Positions 9,679-17,695 of a stretch of DNA of 64,000 bases are shown here, one piece after another. Position numbers and translations under genes: made by a program. The notes below the pieces were generated by a model. It did not search any database. It saw only the letters and a list, made by a program, of their open reading frames with translations, and had not been told where the DNA came from. This stretch comes from Streptomyces sp. R21 (GTDB taxonomy: Bacteria; Actinomycetota; Actinomycetes; Streptomycetales; Streptomycetaceae). Location: the NCBI RefSeq assembly GCF_041051975.1, contig NZ_CP163435.1:2976001-3040000 (forward strand), written 5' to 3'. Positions within the stretch are counted from its first letter, which is position 1. The number at the start of each line of letters is the position of its first letter.

Positions 9679-10688
9679 CGACGCCCGAGGCCACACCCGT
9701 GACGGCCGTGGCACCGCTGCTCAGCGCCCAGGCCCTGCATGTCGCGTTTCCCGGTCGGCACGGCGCCGACCGGGCACGGGCCGTCGACGGCGTCGACCTC
9801 GACATCCGGCCGGGCGAGATCGTCGCACTGGTCGGCGAGTCGGGCTGCGGCAAGACGACGCTGGCTCGCTCGCTGCTCGGCCTCGTCCCGCCGACCGGGG
9901 GCCGCGTCACCTTCGCCGGCAAGCCGCTCGACTACTCGTCGCGCGCCCTGAAGGCGTACCGCAAACGCGTCCAACTGGTCCTCCAGGACCCGAGCGGCTC
10001 GCTCAACCCCCGGCACACGGTGTACGACGCGGTGGCCGAGGGTCTGCGTATCCACCGGTACGGCGGCGACGAGCGGGCCGCGGTCACGGAGGCCCTCTCC
10101 CGGGCCGGGCTCAGGCCGCCGGAGCGGTTCTTCCTGCGCTATCCCCACGAGCTGTCCGGCGGCCAGCGTCAGCGTGTCGTGATCGCCGGCGCGCTCGTCC
10201 TGGAACCCGAACTCATCGTCGCCGACGAGCCGGTGGCGTCCCTCGACGCGTCCGTGCGCGGCGAGATCCTCGCCCTGCTGCTGCGTCTGAGGTCCGAACT
10301 CGGCCTGTCCGCCCTGGTGGTGACCCATGACCTGGGGCTGGCGTGGAACATCGCCGACCGGGTCGCGGTGATGTATCTGGGCCGGATCGTGGAGACGGGC
10401 GAGGTCGAACAGGTTCTGACGTCACCTCAGCATCCGTACACCCAAGCTCTGTTGTCGGTGCTCCCGGAGGCCCCCGGCGACCCGGTGGTCCTGACGGGTG
10501 AGCCCCCGGACCCGTCGCGCATCCCCTCCGGCTGCCGTTTCCACGCGCGCTGCCAGATCCTGGCGAGCGGCGAGGCCGAGCGGGCCGGGGTCGCGGACGC
10601 CTGCCGGAGCCAGGACCTGGAGGTGCTGAGCGGGGGCGGCGAGGCGCAGGTGGCGTGCCACTGGGCGCGGGCAACCGTCACGCAGTGA
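9675..10688 (+). CDS. ABC transporter ATP-binding protein, DppF/OppF family
   Basis: A 337-aa ATPase; ATG 9675 overlaps the upstream stop by 4 nt and has AAGGAG at 9663-9668. Motifs: Walker [11 protein letters not shown]-loop [15 protein letters not shown] (the PSxSLNPR form is typical of OppF/DppF), signature [15 protein letters not shown], Walker [15 protein letters not shown]-loop VTHDL, and a C-terminal GCRFHARC. It is the last gene of the importer operon and is followed by a strong terminator. Like its partner it should be a cytoplasmic subunit of a heterodimeric motor. Confidence 0.93.
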   Translation: MTTPEATPVTAVAPLLSAQALHVAFPGRHGADRARAVDGVDLDIRPGEIVALVGESGCGKTTLARSLLGLVPPTGGRVTFAGKPLDYSSRALKAYRKRVQLVLQDPSGSLNPRHTVYDAVAEGLRIHRYGGDERAAVTEALSRAGLRPPERFFLRYPHELSGGQRQRVVIAGALVLEPELIVADEPVASLDASVRGEILALLLRLRSELGLSALVVTHDLGLAWNIADRVAVMYLGRIVETGEVEQVLTSPQHPYTQALLSVLPEAPGDPVVLTGEPPDPSRIPSGCRFHARCQILASGEAERAGVADACRSQDLEVLSGGGEAQVACHWARATVTQ

Positions 10689-10696
10689 GTACGGCG

Positions 10697-10738
10697 ATGG
10701 GGGCGGCCGGTGCTTCGACGAGCACCGGCCGCCCCCAT
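10697..10738. terminator. Bidirectional terminator between the ABC importer and ribF
   Basis: A perfect 18-bp inverted repeat (10697-10714 with 10721-10738; arm begins ATGGGGGCGGCCGGTGCT) closes a 6-nt loop. It lies between two convergent genes, 9 nt after the importer stop and 78 nt after the ribF stop, so it can serve both strands. Confidence 0.85.
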
Positions 10739-10815
10739 TCACGTACAACAGGCCACACGACAGACCCACGTACCAAGGACTCACGCACCACGAACTCGCG
10801 TACTACGGACGGGAG

Positions 10816-11769
10816 TTACTCCCCGTCGTACGCCTCGATCAGCTCGCGCGAGCGCTTCACATCGTCCGCGATGGCCTCGAGCAGCGCCTCGATGGAGTCG
10901 AACTTGGCCATGCCGCGGACGTAGGCGAGGAAGTCGACGGCGACGTGCAAGCCGTACAGGTCGAGGCCGACGCGGTCGATGGCGTACGCCTCGACGGTGC
11001 GCTCGGTGCCGTCGAACTGCGGGTTGGTGCCGACGGAGATCGCGGCCGGCATGGCCTCGCCCTCGACGTGCAGCCAGCCGGCGTAGACACCGTCGGCCGG
11101 GATCGCGGTGTGCGGGAGGGTCTCGACGTTGGCGGTGGGGAAGCCGAGTTCGCGGCCGCGCTGGGCGCCGCGCACGACGATGCCCTCGACACGGTGCGGG
11201 CGTCCGAGGATCTCGCGCGCGCCCTCGACATCGCCCTCGGCGACCAGCCGCCGGGTCAGGGTCGAGGAGAAGGGCTCTCCGCCGCCCGCCTCGCCCGACA
11301 CGTACAGATCGACGACCTCGACGTCGAAGTCGTACGTCCGGCCCTGCTCGACGAGGAAGTCGACGTTGCCGGCGGCCTTGTGGCCGAAGCGGAAGTTGGG
11401 GCCCTCGACGACGGCCTTGGCGTGCAGCTTGTCGACGAGGACCTTCACGACGAAGTCGGCCGGCGACAGCTTCGAGAACTCGGTGGTGAAGGGAAGGATG
11501 AGCAGCTCGTCCACGCCCAGCTCGGCCATCAGTTCGGCGCGGCGGTGATGCGGCGCGAGCAGCGGCGGGTGGCTGCCGGGGCGCACGACCTCGCTGGGGT
11601 GCGGGTCGAAGGTGACGACGACGGAGGGAACGCCCAGCTCACGGGCGCGGTCCACGGCATGCTTGATGATCAGCTGGTGCCCGCGGTGCACCCCGTCGTA
11701 GGAACCGATGGTGACGACGCTGCGCCCCCAGTCCTCGGGGATGTCCTCCAAGCCACGCCAGCGCTGCAC
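10816..11769 (-). CDS. ribF: Bifunctional riboflavin kinase / FAD synthetase
   Basis: A 317-aa enzyme that converts riboflavin to FMN and then FAD. The start is taken at GTG 11769, with AGGAG about 8 nt upstream; the 41 extra upstream codons lack family similarity. The adenylyltransferase half shows VVTIGSYDGVHRGHQ and FVVKVLVDKLHAKAVVEGPNFRFG (nucleotidyltransferase fold). The kinase half starts around residue 190 with GRPHRVEGIVVRGAQRGRELGFPTANVE, containing the flavokinase RGRxLGFPTAN signature. It lies 145 nt downstream of the 1222-aa peptidase-like gene at the end of the truB-side gene set, the usual actinobacterial position after truB. Confidence 0.96.
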   Translation of the reverse strand: MQRWRGLEDIPEDWGRSVVTIGSYDGVHRGHQLIIKHAVDRARELGVPSVVVTFDPHPSEVVRPGSHPPLLAPHHRRAELMAELGVDELLILPFTTEFSKLSPADFVVKVLVDKLHAKAVVEGPNFRFGHKAAGNVDFLVEQGRTYDFDVEVVDLYVSGEAGGGEPFSSTLTRRLVAEGDVEGAREILGRPHRVEGIVVRGAQRGRELGFPTANVETLPHTAIPADGVYAGWLHVEGEAMPAAISVGTNPQFDGTERTVEAYAIDRVGLDLYGLHVAVDFLAYVRGMAKFDSIEALLEAIADDVKRSRELIEAYDGE

Positions 11770-11914
11770 TGTGACCGCTCCTTGTCGAACTCGAACTCGA
11801 ACCCGTGTCCGTGATTGCCTCTTACGCAGCTCTAAGGGTGCCATGCCGGGCGCTCTCGACTTGCATCGGCATCGCGCTGTGACGAGGAGCACGGCGCGCC
11901 CGGCGGAGTACGGC

Positions 11915-14900
11915 TCAGGCGGGGACCCGCGCCCCGGCCAGGTTCTCGATCATGCGACGGGTGCTGGGGCCGACCACCCCGGCCCACTCCTCGGGCGCGC
12001 CGGTCAGCCAGCGGGCCACGAGGACGGCGAAGCCGGGGACCTGCCTGGCCAGGTCGACGAGGCCGCGGTCGAAGCCGGTGGCTCCGGCCGGGGTGCGGAC
12101 CAGGAGCAGTCCGGCGCGGTGCACCAGCTCGCGGGTGTGCTCGGCGTCGTCGCCGCGCGCCGCGCCGTCCGCGGCGGCCCGCAGCAGCGCGTCGAGGACA
12201 GCCGGGTCTCCCTCGCGCGCGAGGAGCAGCTCCAGCAGCTCGTGGCGCAGGGGCCGGGACGGCCGGCTGCCCGGCGCCGCGAGGACAGCCGCGAGCGCCG
12301 CCCGCACCTGCGGTGGACGGCCCTCCAACAGGCCGCTGACCAGCGGATGGAGCACCGGGCGCGCGGCGGGCCCGTGTTCCTCCAGCACCCGGTCGACGTA
12401 CGCGGCCACCGGGGTGGCCGCCTCCGGGCACAGCTCCACGACTTCCCGTACGAGCGTGGCGACCCGGCGGGCGAGGGCGGGCGTGGTGACGTCGGCGAGG
12501 GCGCGCAGGGCCTCGCCCGTGTCGGGTCCCGGCCCGCTCAGCCTGGCCCGGAACGCCCCGAGGACCGCGTCGGAGTGGGTGGCGAGGGCAGCGACCAGCG
12601 GGCCCGCGGGCACCTGCGGGTCACCGGCCGCGAAGCGCTCCAGGGCTTGCGGCAGATAGCGGGCGCGGGTGCTCGGATCTCGTACGAGGAGGCCGAGGGC
12701 GCCGCCGTGCAGCGTGCAGTCGGCGGGGCGGGACAGCAGGGCGAGCGCCGCGTAGCGCAGCAGCTCGCGATCGGCCTCCGTCCGTACGTGCGGCGCGGCC
12801 CGCAGCCCGTACGCCACCGCCGCCACCCGCCGCGCCGGCCGCTCGTCGTGCGCCCACCGGTCCACCGCCCGGCACACCGCCGACGGCTCCTCCTCCGCCA
12901 GCACCCCCAGCAACTCGTCCCCCCGCCGATGCGCACACCCCACCAACGCCTCCGCGAGATCGTCCAGCGCCCGCCGCCGATGCGCGTACAGCAACGCCTG
13001 CGCCGCCGTCGCCACGGTCGCGTCGGGGGTCGCGGGCAGCGGGCGCTCGTCGTCGAACCAGCGGGTGAGGTGCGGTTGTACGGCGGCGGGGGCGGCTGCG
13101 AGGAGGCGGGCCACGGCGTCGAGGTAGCGGGTGGGGGTGGTGGCCTGCCCGGCAGAGCGGTCAGCGTCAGCGGCGGGGCCGACCGGACCAGCAACCCCCC
13201 AGCCGAAGTCGCCGGTATCGCGCGACTCCGATGGCGGAGGCGTTGTGCCACGGGCCTCGTCCGCCACCACCAGCCGCCTCAGCAGGTCGAACCGTTCCGC
13301 CTCCGGCAGCTGAAGTCCCTCCCAGAACGGTGGGCCGAACTCCTCCGGCACACCCCGGCCTTCCTCCCGCCACGCCACGATCCGCTCGGCGAGCAGCCGC
13401 AGGACCCCGGCGTACGCTGTCGCGTCGGGCACGCGCAGCAGGACGTCTCCGACCAGGTGAACGGCCCACCACGTGGGGGCCCCGAGGGGCGCGGGTACGG
13501 CGGGCAGCAGGGCGTCGGCCGCGTGGACCAGGTCCTCCAGACGGCGCCCCAGCGCGGCGGGGCCCTCCTGCCGGCCCAGGAGCAGCAGGGCCTGGACGAC
13601 GGGGCCGATGCGGTGCCGGGGAACGGGGAGGGCCTGGAGCCCGTGCCGCTCCACCGCGGGCCGGGAGGTGCGGGCCCGGTGGACCAGGGAGTGCAGAGCC
13701 GCGTCCAGGTCCAGATGCATGCCCTGGATCCAGTCGGCGAGTTCCTCGTGGGCGAAGCGGTAGCCGTTGCCCGCGGGCACGAGGAGGCCCTCGGTGAGGA
13801 CGGCGGAGGCCCAGCCCGTGGTGGAGCCGAGGCGGCGCCCGGTGGCGGAGCCCCACGGGAAGACCGCCTCGAAGGACTCGCGGTCCAGCTCGCCCTGCCC
13901 GGGCCCCAGGGAGCGGCGGGCAGCTTCGTGTACTTGGCCGGAGACCTGGGCCGCGAGGCGTCGTACGGCCCTGCCGCGCAGCCCGCCCGCCGCGGCGAGC
14001 CGGACGGCGACGCGCAGGCACATCAGGTCCAGGTGGGCGGCGAAGATCTCGTCCCGGTCGGGCCGTCCGGTCGGCGCGTCCGGCAGCGCGGCCCGCACCT
14101 CCGCCAGCAGCCTGAGCGCGAGCGGATGCCGTGCGTCGGCCTCTGCGAGGGCCCCCTCGGGAATCCCGTGGCGCGCCCTGGCCCGACGCGCCTCCTCCTG
14201 CGTCAGGTCGCCCAGCCACACGCAGGGCGGCAACGACCCGCTCGCGCACGGCGCGGGCACGGCGCCCCCGTCCCCGTGCAGCAGCTCACGCGGGAACCCC
14301 GCCCCCGCCTGCTCCCAGTACTCCGCCCGGCAGGCGACGACGAGCCGCGCCCCGCTCTCCTTCAGCCACTCGGCCGTCCCGCCGGTCCACTCGGGCAGCC
14401 GGTGGGCGAGCGCGGGCGGCATCTCCTCCGGGCTGTCGAGGAGGAGCAGCAGCGGGCGGCCGGCGTCGCACGCGAGCCGCGCCAGGCGTTCGGGCCCGAT
14501 GTCACCCAGCTCACCGTCGTAGCCGGCGACGGGCAGCACCCCCGAAGCCGTTCCCCCGCTGTCCCCCGGCGCCGCCACGATCCGCCCCGCCCGCTCCAGC
14601 GCCCGCGCCGCCGCGTCCGCCACGGAGGTGTCCGTGTCCCGGAGGTCGGCCCCCCGCAGCCACAGGGTGGGCGCTGGTGCCGCGCCCCGGGTGCGGCGTG
14701 CGGCGAGGGCCGCCAGTTCCGTCGTACGGCCGCTGCCGGGCGGTCCGACGAGCCCGAGGACGGTGGCCGGGCCGGCCTCGAAGAGGGCGAACTCCCTTAC
14801 GGTGTCGGCCCGTTCGACGGGCCCCGACGGCGCTCCGCCGGACGGTCCCACCGACGTCGCCGCCCCCGGCCCGTCCGATCCCACGGACGTCGCCGTGAGC

Positions 14901-15583
14901 TCCAGGACGCCCGCGAGGTTGAGGTCGGCTCCATAGGCGGGCACGGTCGCCGCGTTGCGGTCCAGGACCTCGCGGAGCCCGGCGCCCCGCAGCGGGACGG
15001 CGAAGCCGGCCGCTCGCCGGCCGGTGTGCAGCGCGGTGCCGAGGACGGCGACCACCGCTCCCGTCGAGGCGTCGAGGACGGGGCCGCCGGCCGCTCCGCC
15101 GCCCAGCCGCAGCGCGTCGGTGCCGGCCGTGCCGATCGCCAACTCCAGGGCGTGGTCGACGAGATGGAAGCGGTCGGTCGCCGTGTACGTCACGGTGGAT
15201 GTGCCGAGGACCCGGGCCTCGCGCCAGCCGCCCGCGGCGATCCGCACGTACGCACCGGTCTCGGCCCCGTCCCGCACGGTGACGGGGAGCGGGTCGAGGC
15301 CGAGACCTTCGGTGCGTACGAGTGCCAGGTCGGCGTCCGGCAGTGGGGTGACGGCGTCGGCGCTCACCACGCAGGTGCGGTCGCCGGGGGCGTGCAGCAC
15401 CAGCCGGGCCAGTCCGTCGACCGCCTCATGGCTGGTGATCACCGTGCCGTGGTGGTCGGCGGCGAAGCCCGTGCCGCGCGGGCGCCCCGCCAGGTCGCAG
15501 ATGCGCACCAGGGCCTCGTGCCGCGTGTCCCGGGTGTCGTCCGGTGCGTACCGGTCCCCGGTGCGCGGGCCCCGTCCCGCCAT
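11915..15583 (-). CDS. 1222-aa trypsin-like domain fused to a P-loop NTPase and a long helical C-terminus; both active sites look degenerate
   Basis: ATG 15583 has GGGGAGG 7 nt upstream. Residues ~20-210 form a chymotrypsin/HtrA-like fold: His52 (VITSHEAV) and Asp85 (DADLALV) fit the catalytic positions, but the nucleophile motif GNSGGP reads GAAGGPVL, with Ala165 in place of Ser. After a linker, ATVLGLVGPPGSGRTTEL (275-290) is a Walker A site whose Lys is Arg286; LLLLLDSPEEM is a plausible Walker B. The C-terminal ~750 residues are Ala/Leu/Arg-rich helices that look like HEAT/TPR-type repeats. The layout is that of STAND-type signalling ATPases with peptidase effectors, but with two likely dead active sites a sensor or scaffold role is more probable. 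It sits between truB and ribF, with its own start region, and a terminator separates it from truB. Confidence 0.8.
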   Translation of the reverse strand: MAGRGPRTGDRYAPDDTRDTRHEALVRICDLAGRPRGTGFAADHHGTVITSHEAVDGLARLVLHAPGDRTCVVSADAVTPLPDADLALVRTEGLGLDPLPVTVRDGAETGAYVRIAAGGWREARVLGTSTVTYTATDRFHLVDHALELAIGTAGTDALRLGGGAAGGPVLDASTGAVVAVLGTALHTGRRAAGFAVPLRGAGLREVLDRNAATVPAYGADLNLAGVLELTATSVGSDGPGAATSVGPSGGAPSGPVERADTVREFALFEAGPATVLGLVGPPGSGRTTELAALAARRTRGAAPAPTLWLRGADLRDTDTSVADAAARALERAGRIVAAPGDSGGTASGVLPVAGYDGELGDIGPERLARLACDAGRPLLLLLDSPEEMPPALAHRLPEWTGGTAEWLKESGARLVVACRAEYWEQAGAGFPRELLHGDGGAVPAPCASGSLPPCVWLGDLTQEEARRARARHGIPEGALAEADARHPLALRLLAEVRAALPDAPTGRPDRDEIFAAHLDLMCLRVAVRLAAAGGLRGRAVRRLAAQVSGQVHEAARRSLGPGQGELDRESFEAVFPWGSATGRRLGSTTGWASAVLTEGLLVPAGNGYRFAHEELADWIQGMHLDLDAALHSLVHRARTSRPAVERHGLQALPVPRHRIGPVVQALLLLGRQEGPAALGRRLEDLVHAADALLPAVPAPLGAPTWWAVHLVGDVLLRVPDATAYAGVLRLLAERIVAWREEGRGVPEEFGPPFWEGLQLPEAERFDLLRRLVVADEARGTTPPPSESRDTGDFGWGVAGPVGPAADADRSAGQATTPTRYLDAVARLLAAAPAAVQPHLTRWFDDERPLPATPDATVATAAQALLYAHRRRALDDLAEALVGCAHRRGDELLGVLAEEEPSAVCRAVDRWAHDERPARRVAAVAYGLRAAPHVRTEADRELLRYAALALLSRPADCTLHGGALGLLVRDPSTRARYLPQALERFAAGDPQVPAGPLVAALATHSDAVLGAFRARLSGPGPDTGEALRALADVTTPALARRVATLVREVVELCPEAATPVAAYVDRVLEEHGPAARPVLHPLVSGLLEGRPPQVRAALAAVLAAPGSRPSRPLRHELLELLLAREGDPAVLDALLRAAADGAARGDDAEHTRELVHRAGLLLVRTPAGATGFDRGLVDLARQVPGFAVLVARWLTGAPEEWAGVVGPSTRRMIENLAGARVPA

Positions 15584-15765
15584 GGTCGAACCTCCCCGCC
15601 GTGCTCCTTCTTCCGAAGGTAGGCGCGGGGTGATCAGCGGGACAGATCGCGCGGCGAACGCGCCCCCTTCCGCTCCCTCGGTTCACTCCGAGCGCCTGCC
15701 CGAAGGGGTGAATCGGGGCCTTCGGATGGATACACCCTTGGGTGGGGGAACCGAGGGGGGACCTT

Positions 15766-15799
15766 GGAGCGGCGGGCACGTCCCCGTGACCGCCGCTCC
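15766..15799 (-). terminator. Terminator downstream of truB
   Basis: GGAGCGGCGG (15766-15775) pairs with CCGCCGCTCC (15790-15799); after one G/A mismatch the inner CACG/CGTG continues the stem over a 4-nt loop. It lies 23 nt past the truB stop on the minus strand, so the 1222-aa gene and ribF probably have a separate promoter within 15584-15765. Confidence 0.7.
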
Positions 15800-15821
15800 A
15801 CGGGCAGCGCGTCGGGAGCGG

Positions 15822-16730
15822 CTAGGCCCCGAACACGGCGAGGCTCTTCGCCTTGCCCTTCTGTTCCTCCACCAGCGCCAGGAAGCTGCCCGCGGGGTCG
15901 AAGACCGCCACGGCGCCCTTGCCCGCGTACTCCTCGGGCATCTCCAGGCGTACCCCGTTGAGCAGGAGCCGGGCGCGCCGGGTGTCCACGTCCCAGCGGG
16001 GGAACGCGGCGGTGGCGGCCTCGGCGATCGGCATCACGGTCAGCTCCTGCTGGAGCTGGTCGAGGGTGCGCGCGGAGTCGAGCTTGTAGGGGCCGACGCG
16101 GGTGCGGCGCAGGGCGGTCAGATGGCCGCCGACGCCGAGGTCGGCGCCCAGATCGCGCGCGATCGCCCGGATGTAGGTGCCGGACGAGCAGACCACCGAG
16201 ACGACCAGGTCGAGGACGGGGGTGCCGTCCTCGGCCACGGCGTCACGGATGTCGTAGACCGCGAAGGAGGAGATCTTCACCGGGCGGGCCGGGATCTCGA
16301 AGTCCTCGCCCTCGCGGGCCCGCTTGTAGGAGCGCACTCCGTCGATCTTGATGGCGCTGACCTTGGACGGCACCTGCATGATGTCGCCGGACAGCTTGGC
16401 GATGCCCGCGTCGACGGCGTCCCGCTGCACGCCCGAGGCGTCCGTGGACGACGTGATGTCGCCCTCGGCGTCGTCCGTCATCGTGTTCTGGCCGAGCCGG
16501 ATCGTACCGAGGTACTCCTTCTCGGTGAGGGCGAGGTGCCCGAGGAGCTTGGTCGCCTTCTCCAGGCCGAGGACGAGGACGCCCGTGGCCATGGGGTCGA
16601 GCGTGCCCGCGTGGCCGACGCGGCGGGTTCTGGCGATCCCGCGCATCTTGGCCACCACGTCGTGCGAAGTGAAGCCCGACGGCTTGTCCACGATGACAAG
16701 CCCGTCGGGCGTCCGGTTGTTCTCGGTCAT
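15822..16730 (-). CDS. truB: tRNA pseudouridine(55) synthase TruB
   Basis: A 302-aa enzyme making the T-loop pseudouridine-55 of tRNAs. The N-terminal GLVIVDKPSGFTSHDVV and GHAGTLDPMATGVLVLGL motifs are diagnostic, with Asp45 of TLDP as the catalytic residue; KEYLGTIRLGQ and CSSGTYIRAIARDLG follow, and a C-terminal PUA-like segment ends the protein. ATG 16730 overlaps the rbfA stop by 4 nt, so translation is coupled within the nusA-infB operon. Confidence 0.97.
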   Translation of the reverse strand: MTENNRTPDGLVIVDKPSGFTSHDVVAKMRGIARTRRVGHAGTLDPMATGVLVLGLEKATKLLGHLALTEKEYLGTIRLGQNTMTDDAEGDITSSTDASGVQRDAVDAGIAKLSGDIMQVPSKVSAIKIDGVRSYKRAREGEDFEIPARPVKISSFAVYDIRDAVAEDGTPVLDLVVSVVCSSGTYIRAIARDLGADLGVGGHLTALRRTRVGPYKLDSARTLDQLQQELTVMPIAEAATAAFPRWDVDTRRARLLLNGVRLEMPEEYAGKGAVAVFDPAGSFLALVEEQKGKAKSLAVFGA

Positions 16731-17182
16731 TCCGCGGCGTCGCCGTCCGTCTCGTCGTCCTCGCCCGGCTTCTTGTACGGGTCGGCGTCACCCGCGAAGG
16801 CGGCGCCGGCGGAGACCTCGCGGACCTTCGCGTCCGAGGCCCGCGCCTTGTCGAGCAGGTCCTCGATGGTCTTCGCGGTGTCCGGCAGGGCATCCGCGAC
16901 GAAGGTCAGGGTAGGAGTGAACTTCACGCCCGCCGCCGCCCCCACCGCCGAGCGGAGCACGCCCTTGGCGCTCTCCAGGCCGGCGGCCGCGGCCGCCCGC
17001 TCCTCGTCGTCCCCGTACACCGTGTAGAAGACGGTCGCCTCCCGGAGGTCCCCGGTGACCCGGGTGTCCGTGATGGTGACATGCGTGCCGAGCCGCGGGT
17101 CCTTGATCCCGCGCTGCAGCTTCTGGGCCACCACCTCTCGGATGAGGTCCGCCAGCCTTTTCGCCCGCGCGTTGTCGGCCAC
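16727..17182 (-). CDS. rbfA: 30S ribosome-binding factor RbfA
   Basis: A 151-aa KH-fold protein that assists 16S rRNA 5'-end maturation and 30S assembly, especially in the cold. The family opening (RAKRLADLIREVVAQKLQRGIKDPRLG) and TITDTRVTGDLREATVFYTVYGD are clear. The C-terminus has the acidic tail usual in actinobacteria (KPGEDDETDGDAAE). It lies between the DUF503 gene (53 nt upstream) and truB (4-nt overlap). Confidence 0.96.
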   Translation of the reverse strand: MADNARAKRLADLIREVVAQKLQRGIKDPRLGTHVTITDTRVTGDLREATVFYTVYGDDEERAAAAAGLESAKGVLRSAVGAAAGVKFTPTLTFVADALPDTAKTIEDLLDKARASDAKVREVSAGAAFAGDADPYKKPGEDDETDGDAAE

Positions 17183-17235
17183 TGGTCCGTCTCCCTCGTT
17201 CTTCCTGTACTACGTGCTACGCACTACGTTGTCGG

Positions 17236-17532
17236 TCACTCGTCGTCGTCGCCATGGAAGCGCCGCCGTACCGACAGCAACTCGATTTCGGGACGGCCGG
17301 CGACCAGCCGCTCACATCCGTCCAGTACGTCGGTCAGATGGCCCGCGTCGCCGGAGACGACCGCCAGGCCGATGCCGGCCCTGCGGTGCAGGTCCATGTG
17401 CTCGACCTCCGCCGCGCTCACCGCGTACTTGCGCTGGAGCTCGGCCACGATCGGGCGGACGACGGAACGCTTCTCCTTCAGGGACCGTACGTCGCCGAGA
17501 AGGAGGTCGAAGGACAGAGTCCCCACATACAT
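17236..17532 (-). CDS. DUF503 (YlxP-like) protein
   Basis: A 98-aa protein of the DUF503 family, which commonly sits between infB and rbfA. The start is ATG 17532 (MYVGTLSFDLLLGDVRSLKEKRS is the family N-terminus); longer upstream frames are shadows. The central GIGLAVVSGD and the C-terminal basic then acidic tail (VRRRFHGDDDE) fit. Function is not established; it is small, probably cytoplasmic, and may assist ribosome biogenesis given its neighbours. No strong Shine-Dalgarno sequence is visible. Confidence 0.9.
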   Translation of the reverse strand: MYVGTLSFDLLLGDVRSLKEKRSVVRPIVAELQRKYAVSAAEVEHMDLHRRAGIGLAVVSGDAGHLTDVLDGCERLVAGRPEIELLSVRRRFHGDDDE

Positions 17533-17615
17533 GTGTGATCCGGATGTCCCGCCGGTACGGGATAGATGCCCTGCCAATGCGCTTGGCAGGGTCATCAGAA
17601 CCGTACAACGAACGG

Positions 17616-17659
17616 CCGGGGCCGATCGACGGAAATTACTCTCCGCCGACCGGCCCCGG
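17616..17659 (-). terminator. Possible hairpin between infB and the DUF503 gene
   Basis: CCGGGGCCG (17616-17624) pairs with CGGCCCCGG (17651-17659); part of the 26-nt interior can pair further. It lies 37 nt after the infB stop and may attenuate rather than end transcription, because the downstream genes belong to the same functional operon. Confidence 0.45.
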
Positions 17660-17695
17660 ACCGGACCGATACTCGGATACCGAGTGGGCCGCGCT

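Noticed and set aside
11708..15622. 1304-aa plus-strand open frame opposite the peptidase-like gene
   Set aside because: It is the antisense shadow of a gene with clear protein motifs; composition is low-complexity (Arg/Gly/Ala) and lacks a ribosome-binding site.
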